Below, one piece after another: positions 1 to 8,102 of a stretch of 64,000 nucleotides of DNA (the first letter of the stretch is position 1; each line of letters begins with the position of its first letter). This stretch comes from Phenylobacterium sp. CCH9-H3. GTDB taxonomy: Bacteria; Pseudomonadota; Alphaproteobacteria; Caulobacterales; Caulobacteraceae. The stretch lies in assembly GCF_001557235.1 (NCBI RefSeq), contig NZ_LSJI01000083.1, positions 1 through 64,000 of the forward strand, read 5' to 3'. A program made the position numbers and the translations under genes. Below the pieces are notes generated by a model. It ran no database searches and was not told the origin of the DNA. It saw only the letters and a list, made by a program, of their open reading frames with translations.

Positions 1-2
1 GG

Positions 3-62
3 GCGGCGTTCTTCATCCGCCTGCCGGTCGGGGCGGCGGGGGAGGTCCGATGCGCGGCGTGA
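3..62 (+). CDS. C-terminal end of a probable sensor histidine kinase (partial)
   Basis: Only the last 19 codons are in the window; the reading frame enters from the left edge and stops at a TGA at 60-62. The peptide ends AAFFIRLPVG followed by about nine residues, which resembles the final strand of a HATPase_c domain (typically G-x-x-F-x-I-x-L-P). It overlaps the start of the downstream response regulator by 13 bases, as expected for a two-component operon. The kinase identity is an inference from this short tail and from the neighbour. Confidence 0.5.
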   Translation, partial: AAFFIRLPVGAAGEVRCAA

Positions 63-619
63 TCTGCGATGACCATCCGCTGATGCGCGAGGCGCTGGCC
101 GGGGCGATGCGCGACCGTTGGCCGGACGTCGGCCTGGACGAGGCCGGGGACTATCCGACCGCCTGGGCCCTGGCCGCGGCCGTGCGGCCGGACTTCCTGC
201 TGGTGGACCTGTCCATGCCGGGCGCCGACCCGGTGGCGGGAATCCAGGGACTCCGCGCGCGAGCGCCCGGCGCGGCCATGCTGGTGGTCACCGGCATCCA
301 GGACGAGGCCGTGCTGGAGGCCGTGCGGGCCTGCGGCGTGGCGGGGGTCTATTCCAAGAACGCCAAGGCCGAGCTCCTGATGGAGGCCATCGGCGCGCGG
401 GTTCCCGGGCTGAAGGCGTGCGAGGCGCAGCGCCTGCCGCCCCGGCAGCGCGAGGTGCTGGGCCTTTTGGCGGAAGGCCTGACCAACAAGGAGATCGCCC
501 GCCGCCTGGGCATCTCGCCCGCCACGGTAAAGGTGCATGTGGCGCGGCTGAGCGAATGGCTGGGAGCCGTCAATCGGACCGACGCCGTGGCCCGCGCCCA
601 GAAGGCGCGGATCATCTGA
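50..619 (+). CDS. NarL/FixJ-type response regulator with LuxR C-terminal HTH
   Basis: This 189-aa protein has an N-terminal receiver domain (about residues 1-120) and a C-terminal LuxR-type helix-turn-helix (about 125-189). The acidic pocket D7-D8 and the phosphoacceptor D53 in LLVDLSMPG are present. The output domain shows the family signature LTNKEIARRLGISPATVKVH. The start overlaps the end of the preceding probable histidine kinase by 13 bases, so the two probably form a co-transcribed pair. The target genes and signal cannot be read from the sequence. The family assignment is secure; the specific role is unknown. Confidence 0.9.
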   Translation: MRGVICDDHPLMREALAGAMRDRWPDVGLDEAGDYPTAWALAAAVRPDFLLVDLSMPGADPVAGIQGLRARAPGAAMLVVTGIQDEAVLEAVRACGVAGVYSKNAKAELLMEAIGARVPGLKACEAQRLPPRQREVLGLLAEGLTNKEIARRLGISPATVKVHVARLSEWLGAVNRTDAVARAQKARII

Positions 620-634
620 AGGTGGCGTCTGCCG

Positions 635-835
635 CTAGTGGGCGACGACCCACTGGCTGACGTAGGCGTGGGTGGCTCTGGCGAGCTTGGGCGGGCCCGA
701 GAAATAGAACTCGCTGCCGAACATGACTTTGCGTTCGCGCCAGGTGAGGGCGCCGGTGTCTTCGGCCTGGAGGACCGAGCGCAGCTTCGCGCTCTTCCCG
801 TTGGGCACGAAGGCGACGTAGGTAGCGTCCGTCAT
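635..835 (-). CDS. Small hypothetical protein (66 aa)
   Basis: A 66-aa basic protein with no recognised domain, signal peptide or membrane segment. The ATG at 833-835 is preceded by a GGAG ribosome-binding site about 8 bases upstream on the minus strand. The codon choice and a compact, well-mixed composition (for example WRERKVMFGSEFYFSG) look like a real protein rather than a shadow frame. It is convergent with the response regulator at 50-619 and divergent from the acylase gene; the 142-base gap at 836-977 should hold the two promoters. The function is unknown. Confidence 0.6.
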   Translation of the reverse strand: MTDATYVAFVPNGKSAKLRSVLQAEDTGALTWRERKVMFGSEFYFSGPPKLARATHAYVSQWVVAH

Positions 836-977
836 CGGGTAACTCCAAACATGGCCCCGGGGACAAAAAGAGCTTGAGTCTCCGACAGTTCCAAGCGGCT
901 GCCGCTGGGCAGGGCGTCGCAGGCTGGACAAGGCCCGGGCGAGCGGGCGAGGTGCGGCCCTGTTCGGATCTGGAGGT

Positions 978-3146
978 ATGCCTGTGAGGTTGGGATCGCT
1001 TGCCCTGGTGCTGTCGCTGCTGGCGACGCCGGCTCTGGCCGACGAGATGGCCGAATGGCGGGCGCAGGCGGCGCGGATCAGCATCGCCCGGGACGACTGG
1101 GGCATCGCCCATGTGAAGGGCAAGACCGACGCCGACGCGGTGTTCGGCATGGCCTACGCCCAGGCCGAAGACGACTTCAACCGGGTGGAGACCAACTACC
1201 TCACGAACCTGGGCCGGATGGCCGAGGCGGAGGGCGAGAAGGCGATCTGGCAGGACCTGCGCCAGCGGCTGTTCATCACGCCCGAGGGCCTGAAGGCCGA
1301 CTATGCCAGGAGCCCGGCGTGGCTGAAGGCGCTGATGGACGCCTGGGCGGACGGGCTCAACTTCTACCTGGCGACGCATCCGGAGGTGAAGCCGCGGGCG
1401 ATCACGCGTTTTGAGCCCTGGATGGCGCTCTCGTTTACGGAAGGCAGCATCGGCGGGGACATCGAACGGATCTCGCTGAAGGAGCTGGAGGCGTTCTACG
1501 GCGGCACGCGCTCGGCGGCCGTCGAGGACCCGTTCGCGTTCAAGGAGCCGTCGGGGTCGAACGGGATCGCGATCGGCCCGAAGATCACAAGGGACGGTCA
1601 CGCCCTGCTGCTGATCAACCCGCACACCTCGTTCTTCTTCCGCTCGGAACTGCAGATGACGAGCGAGGAGGGGCTGAACGCCTATGGGGCGGTGACCTGG
1701 GGCCAGTTCTTCATCTACCAGGGCTTCAACGAGCGCGCCGGCTGGATGCACACCTCGAGCGGCGTGGACGTGGTGGACGAGTTCGCCGAGACGATCATCC
1801 GCACGCCAGGCACCCTGATGTACCGCTATGGCAAGGAGGCCCGACCGGTGACGGTGTCGACCGTGGCCGTGCCGTACCGGGGGGCGGACGGGTCGATGAA
1901 GAGCCGCAGCTTCACGGTCTATCGCACCCACCACGGGCCGATCGTGCGGGCCGAGGGCGAGAAGTGGATCGCCTTCTCCATGATGCACAAGCCGGTGGAG
2001 GCGCTGCAGCAGTCGTTCCTGCGGACGAAGCAGACCGACCTGGCCTCGTTCCTGAAGGTGGCGGACCAGTTCAAGGCCAACTCGTCGAACAACACCCTGT
2101 TCGCGGACAGCAAGGGCGCGACGGCCTATCTGCACCCGCAGTTCATCCCCCGGCGCGACGACCGGTTCGACTATACGAAGCCCGTCGACGGGGCGAATCC
2201 GGCGACGGACTGGAAGGGGCTGCACGCCCTGACCGAGGCGCCGCGGGTGATCAGCCCCGGCGTGGGCTGGGTCTACAACGCCAACGACTGGCCCTATGCG
2301 GCGGCGGGGCCGGACAGCCCCAAGCGCGAGGCCTTCCCCAAATACATGGACGAGGCGGGCCAGAACCCGCGGGGGCCGCACGCGATCCGGGTGCTGGAGG
2401 GGCGGACGGACTTCACCCTGGAGCGCCTCGTGGAGGCCGCCTACGACCCGTACCTGACCGCCTTCGCCCGGCTGATCCCGACGTTGACGGCTGCGTACGA
2501 CGCCGCGCCGGCGGGCGATCCCTTGAAGGCGAAGCTGGCCGAGCCGGTCGCGGCGCTGCGGGCCTGGGACTTCAAGTGGGCGGGCGCCTCGACCGAGACC
2601 TCGCTGGCGGTGTTCTGGGGCGAGGCGCTGTGGGCCAAGGCGGCGCCGGCGGCGCGGGCGGCGAAGATGAGCGTCTGGGACTATATGGCCACGCGCAGCA
2701 GCGACGCCGAGCGGCTGGCGGCGCTGAGCGAGGCCACGGACCGGCTGACGGCCGATTTCGGGACCTGGCGCACGCCCTGGGGCGAGATCAACCGCTTCCA
2801 GCGGCTGACCGGCGACATCGTGCAGACGTTCCGGGACGACGGGCCCAGCATCGCCGTGCCGTTCACCTCGGCCCAGTGGGGCTCGCTGGCCTCGTTCGGG
2901 GCGAAGCGGTACCCGGGGACCAAGCGCTACTACGGGACCAGCGGCAACAGCTTCGTGGCGGCGGTTGAGTTCGGGCCCAAGGTGCAGGCGGTGGCGATCA
3001 GCGCGGGCGGCGAGAGCGGCGACCCGAAGAGCCCGCACTTCAACGACCAGGCCCAGCGCTATGCGGCCGGGGCGCTCAGGCCGGTGTACTTCTATCCCGA
3101 GCAGCTGGCCGGACGGACGGAACGGACCTACCGGCCTGGGGAGTAG
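978..3146 (+). CDS. Penicillin acylase family protein (secreted Ntn hydrolase)
   Basis: This 722-aa precursor begins with a classic signal peptide (about residues 1-21, cleavage after ALA), so it should act in the periplasm. It is of the penicillin/cephalosporin/acyl-homoserine-lactone acylase type, which cuts itself into two chains at an N-terminal nucleophile serine. The nucleophile is most likely S194 in SGSNGIAIGP, which would give an alpha chain of about 170 residues and a beta chain of about 529. The C-terminal motif GESGDPKSPHFNDQ is typical of this family. The substrate (beta-lactam side chain, AHL or other amide) cannot be decided from sequence. It stands alone, with convergent transcription on its downstream side. 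Confidence 0.88.
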   Translation: MPVRLGSLALVLSLLATPALADEMAEWRAQAARISIARDDWGIAHVKGKTDADAVFGMAYAQAEDDFNRVETNYLTNLGRMAEAEGEKAIWQDLRQRLFITPEGLKADYARSPAWLKALMDAWADGLNFYLATHPEVKPRAITRFEPWMALSFTEGSIGGDIERISLKELEAFYGGTRSAAVEDPFAFKEPSGSNGIAIGPKITRDGHALLLINPHTSFFFRSELQMTSEEGLNAYGAVTWGQFFIYQGFNERAGWMHTSSGVDVVDEFAETIIRTPGTLMYRYGKEARPVTVSTVAVPYRGADGSMKSRSFTVYRTHHGPIVRAEGEKWIAFSMMHKPVEALQQSFLRTKQTDLASFLKVADQFKANSSNNTLFADSKGATAYLHPQFIPRRDDRFDYTKPVDGANPATDWKGLHALTEAPRVISPGVGWVYNANDWPYAAAGPDSPKREAFPKYMDEAGQNPRGPHAIRVLEGRTDFTLERLVEAAYDPYLTAFARLIPTLTAAYDAAPAGDPLKAKLAEPVAALRAWDFKWAGASTETSLAVFWGEALWAKAAPAARAAKMSVWDYMATRSSDAERLAALSEATDRLTADFGTWRTPWGEINRFQRLTGDIVQTFRDDGPSIAVPFTSAQWGSLASFGAKRYPGTKRYYGTSGNSFVAAVEFGPKVQAVAISAGGESGDPKSPHFNDQAQRYAAGALRPVYFYPEQLAGRTERTYRPGE

Positions 3147-3198
3147 TGGGCGCCGCCCGCGATCGACCTTGTGCGCGCCGTAGGCGCTGCCTTTTTGA

Positions 3199-3290
3199 AC
3201 CACGAACCACACGAACCACACGAACGCGTCTCGTCGTTCGCAAGGCCGGCGACCCCTGGACCCGTTCGTGTGGTTCGTGTCGTTCGTGGT
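3199..3290. repeat. Long imperfect inverted repeat between convergent genes
   Basis: Two 28-base arms, 3199-3226 and 3263-3290, are reverse complements at 27 of 28 positions and are separated by a 36-base spacer. Each arm is itself built from a short tandem unit (CACGAACCA-like, about 9 bases). It sits in the 187-base gap between the convergent acylase and the CtrA-like regulator. It has no T-tract, so it is not a standard intrinsic terminator, although the transcript would form a strong hairpin. The form resembles the dispersed intergenic repeats (REP/RPE-like) of Caulobacteraceae; that family membership is inference. Confidence 0.75.
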
Positions 3291-3333
3291 CGAATTATCG
3301 GCGCTGACGCGCCACGGCGGGGGAGGGTGAGCC

Positions 3334-4026
3334 TCAGGCGGCGAGGCGCTGTTCGGGCTGGTCGCGGAGCATGTAGCCGCCGCCCCAGACGGTCTCGATC
3401 CGGGCGTCGCCGCCGTTGGCCGCGGCGATCTTCTTGCGCAGCTTGCAGACGAAGACGTCGATGATCTTGGGCTCGGGCTCGGACATGCCGTTGTAGAGGT
3501 GGTTGAGGCACTGTTCCTTGGAGAGGGCGGTGTTCTTCCGCAGGGAGAACAGCTCGAGCATCTTGTACTCGCTGGGGGTGAGGTGGATCGGCTGGCCGGC
3601 CACTTCCGCCCGGCGGGTCGCGAGGTTGAGCGCGATGGGGCCGGTGCGCAGGACCGAGTCGGTGTGGCCGCGGGCGCGCCGGACGACGGCGGCCAGGCGG
3701 GCCAGGAGCTCGGCCTTGTGGAACGGCTTGGCGACCACGTCGTCGGCGCCGGAGGCCAGGGCTTCGACCCGGGCCTCGACGCCGGCCTCGCCCAGCATGA
3801 TCACCGGGGCAGGGACCTTCCGCGTCCGCAGGGCCCGCAGGGTCTGGACACCCGTCATGTCCTCGAGGTCGACCGCCAGGAAGATGGCGTCGTAGTCGTA
3901 GATGCGGGCCAGGTCGCAGGCCTCCTCGCCACAGTCCGTCGTATAGACGGTGTGGCCTTCGGCGGTCAGCAGGAGCTCCAGGCTCTTGGCGGCGGCGGCT
4001 TGGCTTTCAACGACGAGGACTTGCAT
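3334..4026 (-). CDS. CtrA-like OmpR-family regulator with degenerate receiver
   Basis: This 230-aa protein aligns along its whole length with the cell-cycle regulator CtrA. The ATG at 4024-4026 was chosen because it makes the numbering identical to CtrA; a GTG one codon upstream is possible. The winged-helix domain (about 125-225) is very close to CtrA, including the recognition-helix region KIIDVFVCKLRKK and IETVWGGGYML. The receiver is degenerate: the CtrA acidic pair D8-D9 is S8-Q9, the phosphoacceptor position D51 is A51, and the switch Ser/Thr appears to be Gly79, while the conserved Lys (K100, in AKPFHK) remains. It should therefore bind DNA without Asp51 phosphorylation. The gene is probably a paralogue, not the essential ctrA itself. 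The CtrA comparison is from memory of the family. Confidence 0.88.
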   Translation of the reverse strand: MQVLVVESQAAAAKSLELLLTAEGHTVYTTDCGEEACDLARIYDYDAIFLAVDLEDMTGVQTLRALRTRKVPAPVIMLGEAGVEARVEALASGADDVVAKPFHKAELLARLAAVVRRARGHTDSVLRTGPIALNLATRRAEVAGQPIHLTPSEYKMLELFSLRKNTALSKEQCLNHLYNGMSEPEPKIIDVFVCKLRKKIAAANGGDARIETVWGGGYMLRDQPEQRLAA

Positions 4027-4094
4027 CACCGATTCTCCCGTTTCTGGCTGAGCCCGGGGCGGATCGCTCTGGCGTCCGCCCGGCCTCGAATTCG

Positions 4095-4110
4095 TTAACC
4101 ATGTTGAACC
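4095..4110. promoter_or_regulatory. CtrA-type half-site in a near-palindrome upstream of the CtrA paralogue
   Basis: The octamer TTAACCAT lies at 4095-4102, 69 bases upstream of the CtrA-like start codon. It matches the half-site described for CtrA in Caulobacter. With the following bases (to 4110) it forms a loose palindrome, GTTAACCATGTTGAAC with two mismatches. A GANTC site (4031-4035, GATTC on the plus strand), the target of the CcrM methyltransferase, overlaps the ribosome-binding region of the same gene. A role in cell-cycle control or autoregulation is inference. Confidence 0.4.
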
Positions 4111-4264
4111 ACGGGGACGGGGTCGGCCGAAATCCGGGCCGTTTACCTATGGAGATTCCCGTAGGGGTTGATGCGGGGGCGGCGCGGTCTGTCCGGACGC
4201 AAACGGTCGAACGCAACGGGGCGCGTGCGCTGGGACATCGTGACGAGGGGAGTTTCCCCGCAAG

Positions 4265-4341
<77 letters not shown>

Positions 4342-4468
4342 GCAGGACCGTCTGGTCTTGCGGAAGGCGGCTCTCATATGGGCGGGTCGGAATCGTGTCA
4401 ACGGACAAGTGCGCGGCATTTGGCGCGAGGGTCGCGATCGCGGTGGAAAACCGGGCCGCTCCAAGACA

Positions 4469-4485
4469 TTGCGACGCATTCGCAA
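4469..4485. promoter_or_regulatory. Perfect dyad upstream of nuoA, candidate operator
   Basis: TTGCGA at 4469-4474 and TCGCAA at 4480-4485 form a perfect 6+6 inverted repeat with a 5-base spacer, 97 bases upstream of nuoA. The 240-base gap 4342-4581 holds nothing else that I can call; it must contain the main nuo promoter. The dyad looks like the binding site of a dimeric regulator. Which one is unknown; iron or redox regulators are only suggested by the Fe-S-rich operon downstream. Confidence 0.35.
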
Positions 4486-4581
4486 GCGTTGGAACCAGCG
4501 TCATTTCGCGTCGCACAAGGGCAGTTTGAAACGCCCGGATGATCGGTCTAGAAGGGCGCCGCGACTCCCGCCGGAGACTCC

Positions 4582-4959
4582 ATGGAAGCCTATTTCAAAG
4601 AGTACCTGCCCATCGTGATCTTCCTCGGGATCGCGGCGGTGCTGGGCATTGTCTTCATCCTGGCCGCCACCGTGCTCGCGCCGAAGGCGCCGGACCCGGA
4701 AAAGCTGTCGTCGTACGAGTGCGGATTCAACGCCTTCGACGACGCGCGGATGAAGTTCGACGTGCGGTTCTACCTGGTCTCCATCCTGTTCATCATCTTC
4801 GACCTGGAAGTCGCGTTCCTGTTCCCGTGGGCCGTGTCGCTGATGAAGCTGCCGCCGGACGTGGCGAAGTACGCCTTCTGGTCGATGATGACCTTCCTGG
4901 GCGTGCTGACCGTCGGGTTCATCTACGAGTGGAAGAAGGGAGCCCTGGAATGGGAGTGA
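4582..4959 (+). CDS. nuoA: NADH-quinone oxidoreductase subunit A
   Basis: This 125-aa protein has three transmembrane segments (about residues 10-32, 64-88 and 95-115) and the NuoA signature region [20 protein letters not shown] with the conserved loop Cys. It is a membrane subunit of respiratory complex I at the junction between the quinone site and the proton-pumping arm. It opens the 15-kb nuo operon. Its end overlaps nuoB by 10 bases, so translation of the two is probably coupled. Confidence 0.97.
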   Translation: MEAYFKEYLPIVIFLGIAAVLGIVFILAATVLAPKAPDPEKLSSYECGFNAFDDARMKFDVRFYLVSILFIIFDLEVAFLFPWAVSLMKLPPDVAKYAFWSMMTFLGVLTVGFIYEWKKGALEWE

Positions 4960-5528
4960 TCGTTCCCCCCAATTCAGCCGTCCCGGCCCTGTCCGCCGGC
5001 CGTTCGACCGTCGAGGGCTATGACCCGCAGAAGCACGACCCGTTCTTCGACGGCGTCTCGCAGCGCCTGGCGGACAAGGGCTTCGTCACCGCCGGCGTCG
5101 ACGACCTGATCACCTGGGCGCGCACCGGCTCGCTGATGTGGATGACCTTCGGCCTGGCGTGCTGCGCCGTCGAGATGATGCAGGCGTCCATGCCGCGCTA
5201 CGACCTGGAGCGCTATGGCTTCGCCCCGCGGGCCAGCCCGCGCCAGAGCGACGTGATGATCGTCGCCGGCACGCTGGTGAACAAGATGGCCCCGGCGCTG
5301 CGCAAGGTCTACGACCAGATGCCCGAGCCGCGGTACGTGATCTCGATGGGCAGCTGCGCCAACGGCGGCGGCTACTACTACTTCAGCTATTCGACGGTGC
5401 GCGGCTGCGACCGGATCGTGCCGGTGGACGTGTACGTGCCCGGCTGCCCGCCGACCGCCGAGGCGCTGGTCTACGGCGTGCTGCAGCTGCAGAAGAAGAT
5501 CCGCCGGACGGGGACCATCATCCGATGA
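4950..5528 (+). CDS. nuoB: NADH-quinone oxidoreductase subunit B
   Basis: This 192-aa subunit of the peripheral arm of complex I carries cluster N2, the last Fe-S centre before quinone. Ligands are visible as the tandem C71-C72 in [10 protein letters not shown]136 in [11 protein letters not shown] and C166 in [12 protein letters not shown]. The ATG at 4950 lies inside the end of nuoA; it gives MGVIVPPN, and the residues before it would simply be the nuoA coding region in another frame. It is followed by nuoC with an ATGA overlap. Confidence 0.97.
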   Translation: MGVIVPPNSAVPALSAGRSTVEGYDPQKHDPFFDGVSQRLADKGFVTAGVDDLITWARTGSLMWMTFGLACCAVEMMQASMPRYDLERYGFAPRASPRQSDVMIVAGTLVNKMAPALRKVYDQMPEPRYVISMGSCANGGGYYYFSYSTVRGCDRIVPVDVYVPGCPPTAEALVYGVLQLQKKIRRTGTIIR

Positions 5529-6154
5529 GCTGGCCGGTTTCGGACTCCGACCTCGGGAAGCTGGGCAAGGCGATCCTGAAAGAGGCCAAGGGCGTCGTCA
5601 CGGGCGCCGAGGTGGCCTATGGCGAGCTGACGCTGACGGCGCCGGCGGCCCGGATCGTCGAGGCGCTGACCTACCTGCGCGACGTCCAGGGCTTCCACCA
5701 GTTGATCGACCTGTGCGGGGTGGACTATCCCGAGCGCGAGAAGCGCTTCGACGTCGTCTACCACCTGCTGTCGATGACCAAGAACCGCCGCGTGCGGATC
5801 AAAGTGCAGACGGACGAAGACACCGCGGTGCCGTCGGTGGTGGGCGTGTTCTCGGCCGCCGACTGGTTCGAGCGCGAGGCGTTCGACATGTACGGCGTCT
5901 TCTTCGACGGACACCCCGACCTGCGCCGGATCCTCACCGACTACGGCTTCCACGGCCATCCGCTGCGGAAGGACTTCCCGATGACCGGCTACGTCGAGGT
6001 CCGCTACGACGAGGAGCTGAAGCGGGTGGTCTACGAGCCCGTGAAGTCCGTGGAATGGCGCAACTGGGACTTCCTCTCGCCCTGGGAAGGCGCGGAGAAG
6101 GGCTTCGCCGCCCTGCTGCCGGGCGACGAGAAGAGCCGGGGAGGCGCCAAATGA
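5525..6154 (+). CDS. nuoC: NADH-quinone oxidoreductase subunit C
   Basis: This 209-aa, 30-kDa-type subunit of the complex I peripheral arm is separate from NuoD, as usual in alphaproteobacteria (in E. coli the two are fused). The family signature [22 protein letters not shown] is present around residues 117-140, followed by GHPLRKDFP. The start ATGA overlaps the nuoB stop by 4 bases. A small unrelated gene follows it before nuoD, which is unusual. Confidence 0.96.
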   Translation: MSWPVSDSDLGKLGKAILKEAKGVVTGAEVAYGELTLTAPAARIVEALTYLRDVQGFHQLIDLCGVDYPEREKRFDVVYHLLSMTKNRRVRIKVQTDEDTAVPSVVGVFSAADWFEREAFDMYGVFFDGHPDLRRILTDYGFHGHPLRKDFPMTGYVEVRYDEELKRVVYEPVKSVEWRNWDFLSPWEGAEKGFAALLPGDEKSRGGAK

Positions 6155-6513
6155 GGGGCGCGGCCATGATTGCCATGAGCGCGTCGGCCGCCATGACGGC
6201 GCCTGCCATGGGACAGGAGGCTGCCAAGCCTGTAGCCGGCTGCATCATTGCGGCCCTGCACTACAAGGGCCGCATGTCTGAGGGCGTTGAAATCCCGAAA
6301 AGTGTGGACGAGGGCCTGACCTACTGGATGGCCGAATTCGACAGGGTCCAGCCGGACCGAGCCAAGCAGGAGCAGTTGCTCGATGGCGCCCACAAGGCGC
6401 TGGAGAAGGACTACGCGACGATGGGCTTGGCCGGGAGCCAGAAGATGCTGCACGTGAGCCACTTCCTCGCCCTCTGCGAAGTGGAGCGGCAAAAGCGCGA
6501 GGCCAAGCCATGA
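6151..6513 (+). CDS. Secreted small protein of unknown function inside the nuo operon
   Basis: A 120-aa protein lies between nuoC and nuoD, overlapping both neighbours by 4 bases (ATGA) and having a good GGGGAGG ribosome-binding site, so it is coupled to complex I translation. The N-terminus ([22 protein letters not shown]) looks like a signal peptide cleaved near residue 21. The mature part is largely helical and charged, with two Cys (in AGCIIAAL and ALCEVERQ) that could form a disulphide. I recognise no domain. A periplasmic role in complex I assembly or stability is only suggested by position. Confidence 0.8.
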   Translation: MRGAAMIAMSASAAMTAPAMGQEAAKPVAGCIIAALHYKGRMSEGVEIPKSVDEGLTYWMAEFDRVQPDRAKQEQLLDGAHKALEKDYATMGLAGSQKMLHVSHFLALCEVERQKREAKP

Positions 6514-7748
6514 CCGGCGACAACGCTCCCGCCCAATCCACCGACTACTTCCACGACCCCAAGGTTCCCGAGACCCCGGTCCGGAAGTTCAACATCAACT
6601 TCGGCCCGCAGCACCCGGCGGCCCACGGCGTGCTGCGCCTGGTGCTTGAACTCGACGGCGAGGTGGTGGAGCGGGTGGACCCGCACATCGGCCTGCTGCA
6701 CCGCGGCACCGAAAAGCTGATGGAGGCGCGGCCCTATCAGCAGACGATCCCGTACATGGACCGCCTCGACTACGTGGCGCCCATGAACCAGGAGCACGCC
6801 TACTGCCTGGCGATCGAGAAGCTGCTGCAGATCGAAGCGCCGTACAGGGCGCAGCTGATCCGCACGCTGTACGACGAGATCGGCCGGATCCTGAACCACC
6901 TGCTGAACGTCACGACGCAGGCGATGGACGTGGGCGCCCTGACGCCGCCGCTGTGGGGCTTCGAGCCGCGCGAGCAGCTGATGGTGTTCTACGAGCGGGC
7001 CTCGGGCGCGCGGATGCACGCCAACTACTATCGCGTCGGCGGCGTACGGCAGGACCTGCCGGAAGCGCTGGTGCGCGACATCCTGGACTGGTGCGACGGC
7101 TTCCCGCGCATCTGCGACGACATCGAAGGCCTGATCACGGGCAACCGCATCTTCAAGCAGCGCAACGTCGACATCGGCGTGGTGACGAAGGAAGACGCGA
7201 TCTCGCGTTCGTTCTCGGGCGTGATGGTGCGGGGCTCCGGCATCCCGTGGGACCTGCGTCGCAGCCAGCCCTATGCGGCCTATGACGAGATGGAGTTCGA
7301 CGTTCCGCTGGGCGTGAACGGCGACTGCTACGACCGCTACCTCTGCCGCATGCAGGAGATGCGGGAGTCCACGAAGATCATGAAGCAGTGCTGCGAGCGG
7401 CTGCTGAAGACGCCGGGCCCGGTGCTGATCGACGACAACAAGATCGCCGCGCCGCGCCGGGGCGAGATGAAGCGGTCGATGGAAGCGCTGATCCACCACT
7501 TCAAGCTGTTCACCGAGGGCTATCGGACCCCGCCGGGCGAGGTCTATGCCGCGGTCGAGGCGCCGAAGGGCGAGTTCGGGGTCTATCTGGTGAGCGACGG
7601 CACCAACAAGCCGTACCGGGCCAAGATCCGCGCGCCGGGCTATCCGCACCTGCAGGCGATGGACTGGATGAACCGCGGCCACATGCTGGCCGACGTGTCC
7701 GCCATCCTGGGCTCGCTGGACATCGTGTTCGGGGAGATCGACCGGTGA
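6510..7748 (+). CDS. nuoD: NADH-quinone oxidoreductase subunit D
   Basis: This 412-aa, 49-kDa-type subunit forms the quinone-binding cavity with NuoB. The family signature [20 protein letters not shown] is at about residues 31-50, followed by [14 protein letters not shown]. The protein also shows the conserved C-terminal ending [17 protein letters not shown] ([12 protein letters not shown]). It derives from the large subunit of [NiFe] hydrogenases but lacks the Ni ligands, as expected. It is translationally coupled to the small genes on both sides by 4-base overlaps. Confidence 0.97.
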   Translation: MTGDNAPAQSTDYFHDPKVPETPVRKFNINFGPQHPAAHGVLRLVLELDGEVVERVDPHIGLLHRGTEKLMEARPYQQTIPYMDRLDYVAPMNQEHAYCLAIEKLLQIEAPYRAQLIRTLYDEIGRILNHLLNVTTQAMDVGALTPPLWGFEPREQLMVFYERASGARMHANYYRVGGVRQDLPEALVRDILDWCDGFPRICDDIEGLITGNRIFKQRNVDIGVVTKEDAISRSFSGVMVRGSGIPWDLRRSQPYAAYDEMEFDVPLGVNGDCYDRYLCRMQEMRESTKIMKQCCERLLKTPGPVLIDDNKIAAPRRGEMKRSMEALIHHFKLFTEGYRTPPGEVYAAVEAPKGEFGVYLVSDGTNKPYRAKIRAPGYPHLQAMDWMNRGHMLADVSAILGSLDIVFGEIDR

Positions 7749-8095
7749 GCGCCACCACCCAGCTCAGCCCCGTCGACCTCGTCCAGGGCCAGTTCGACGC
7801 CTACAACGCCCAGGACCTGGACGCCCACTGCGCCTTCTTCGCCGACGACGTGGTGGTGGCCGACCTGAACGGGGCGGTGAACATCCAGGGCATCGCGGCC
7901 TATCGCGCCAAGTACGTCCAGGTGTTCGCGGACTTCCCGCAGAACCGGGCCGAGCTCCTCAACCGCATCGTGGTGGGGAACACGGTGATCGACCACGAGC
8001 ACGTCAGCCGTTCGCCGGGCGGGGAGACCTTCCAGGTGATCGCCATCTACACCATCGCCGGCGGCAAGATCGCCCGCGTGGATTTCCGTAAGTGA
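7745..8095 (+). CDS. SnoaL/NTF2-like domain protein inside the nuo operon
   Basis: A 116-aa protein starts at a GTG whose GTGA overlaps the nuoD stop, with GGGGAG upstream as ribosome-binding site. The sequence pattern [19 protein letters not shown], then a cone-shaped alpha+beta layout ending [15 protein letters not shown], is typical of SnoaL/NTF2-like folds (ketosteroid-isomerase type). Members of this fold are small enzymes or ligand-binding proteins. Nothing here shows the substrate. Its place between nuoD and nuoE suggests it is co-produced with complex I. No signal peptide is seen, so it is likely cytoplasmic. Confidence 0.88.
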   Translation: MSATTQLSPVDLVQGQFDAYNAQDLDAHCAFFADDVVVADLNGAVNIQGIAAYRAKYVQVFADFPQNRAELLNRIVVGNTVIDHEHVSRSPGGETFQVIAIYTIAGGKIARVDFRK

Positions 8096-8102
8096 GGCCC
8101 GC

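Noticed and set aside
612..3221. A long minus-strand frame across the acylase gene
   Set aside because: It is a shadow of the acylase coding frame with Arg/Pro/His-biased composition; only the 66-aa protein in a different frame at 635-835 looks real.
3197..3292. A protein-coding reading of the inverted repeat (NHEPHEPHE-like)
   Set aside because: The repetitive peptide simply reflects the 9-base tandem unit of the inverted repeat; no start site or conserved frame.
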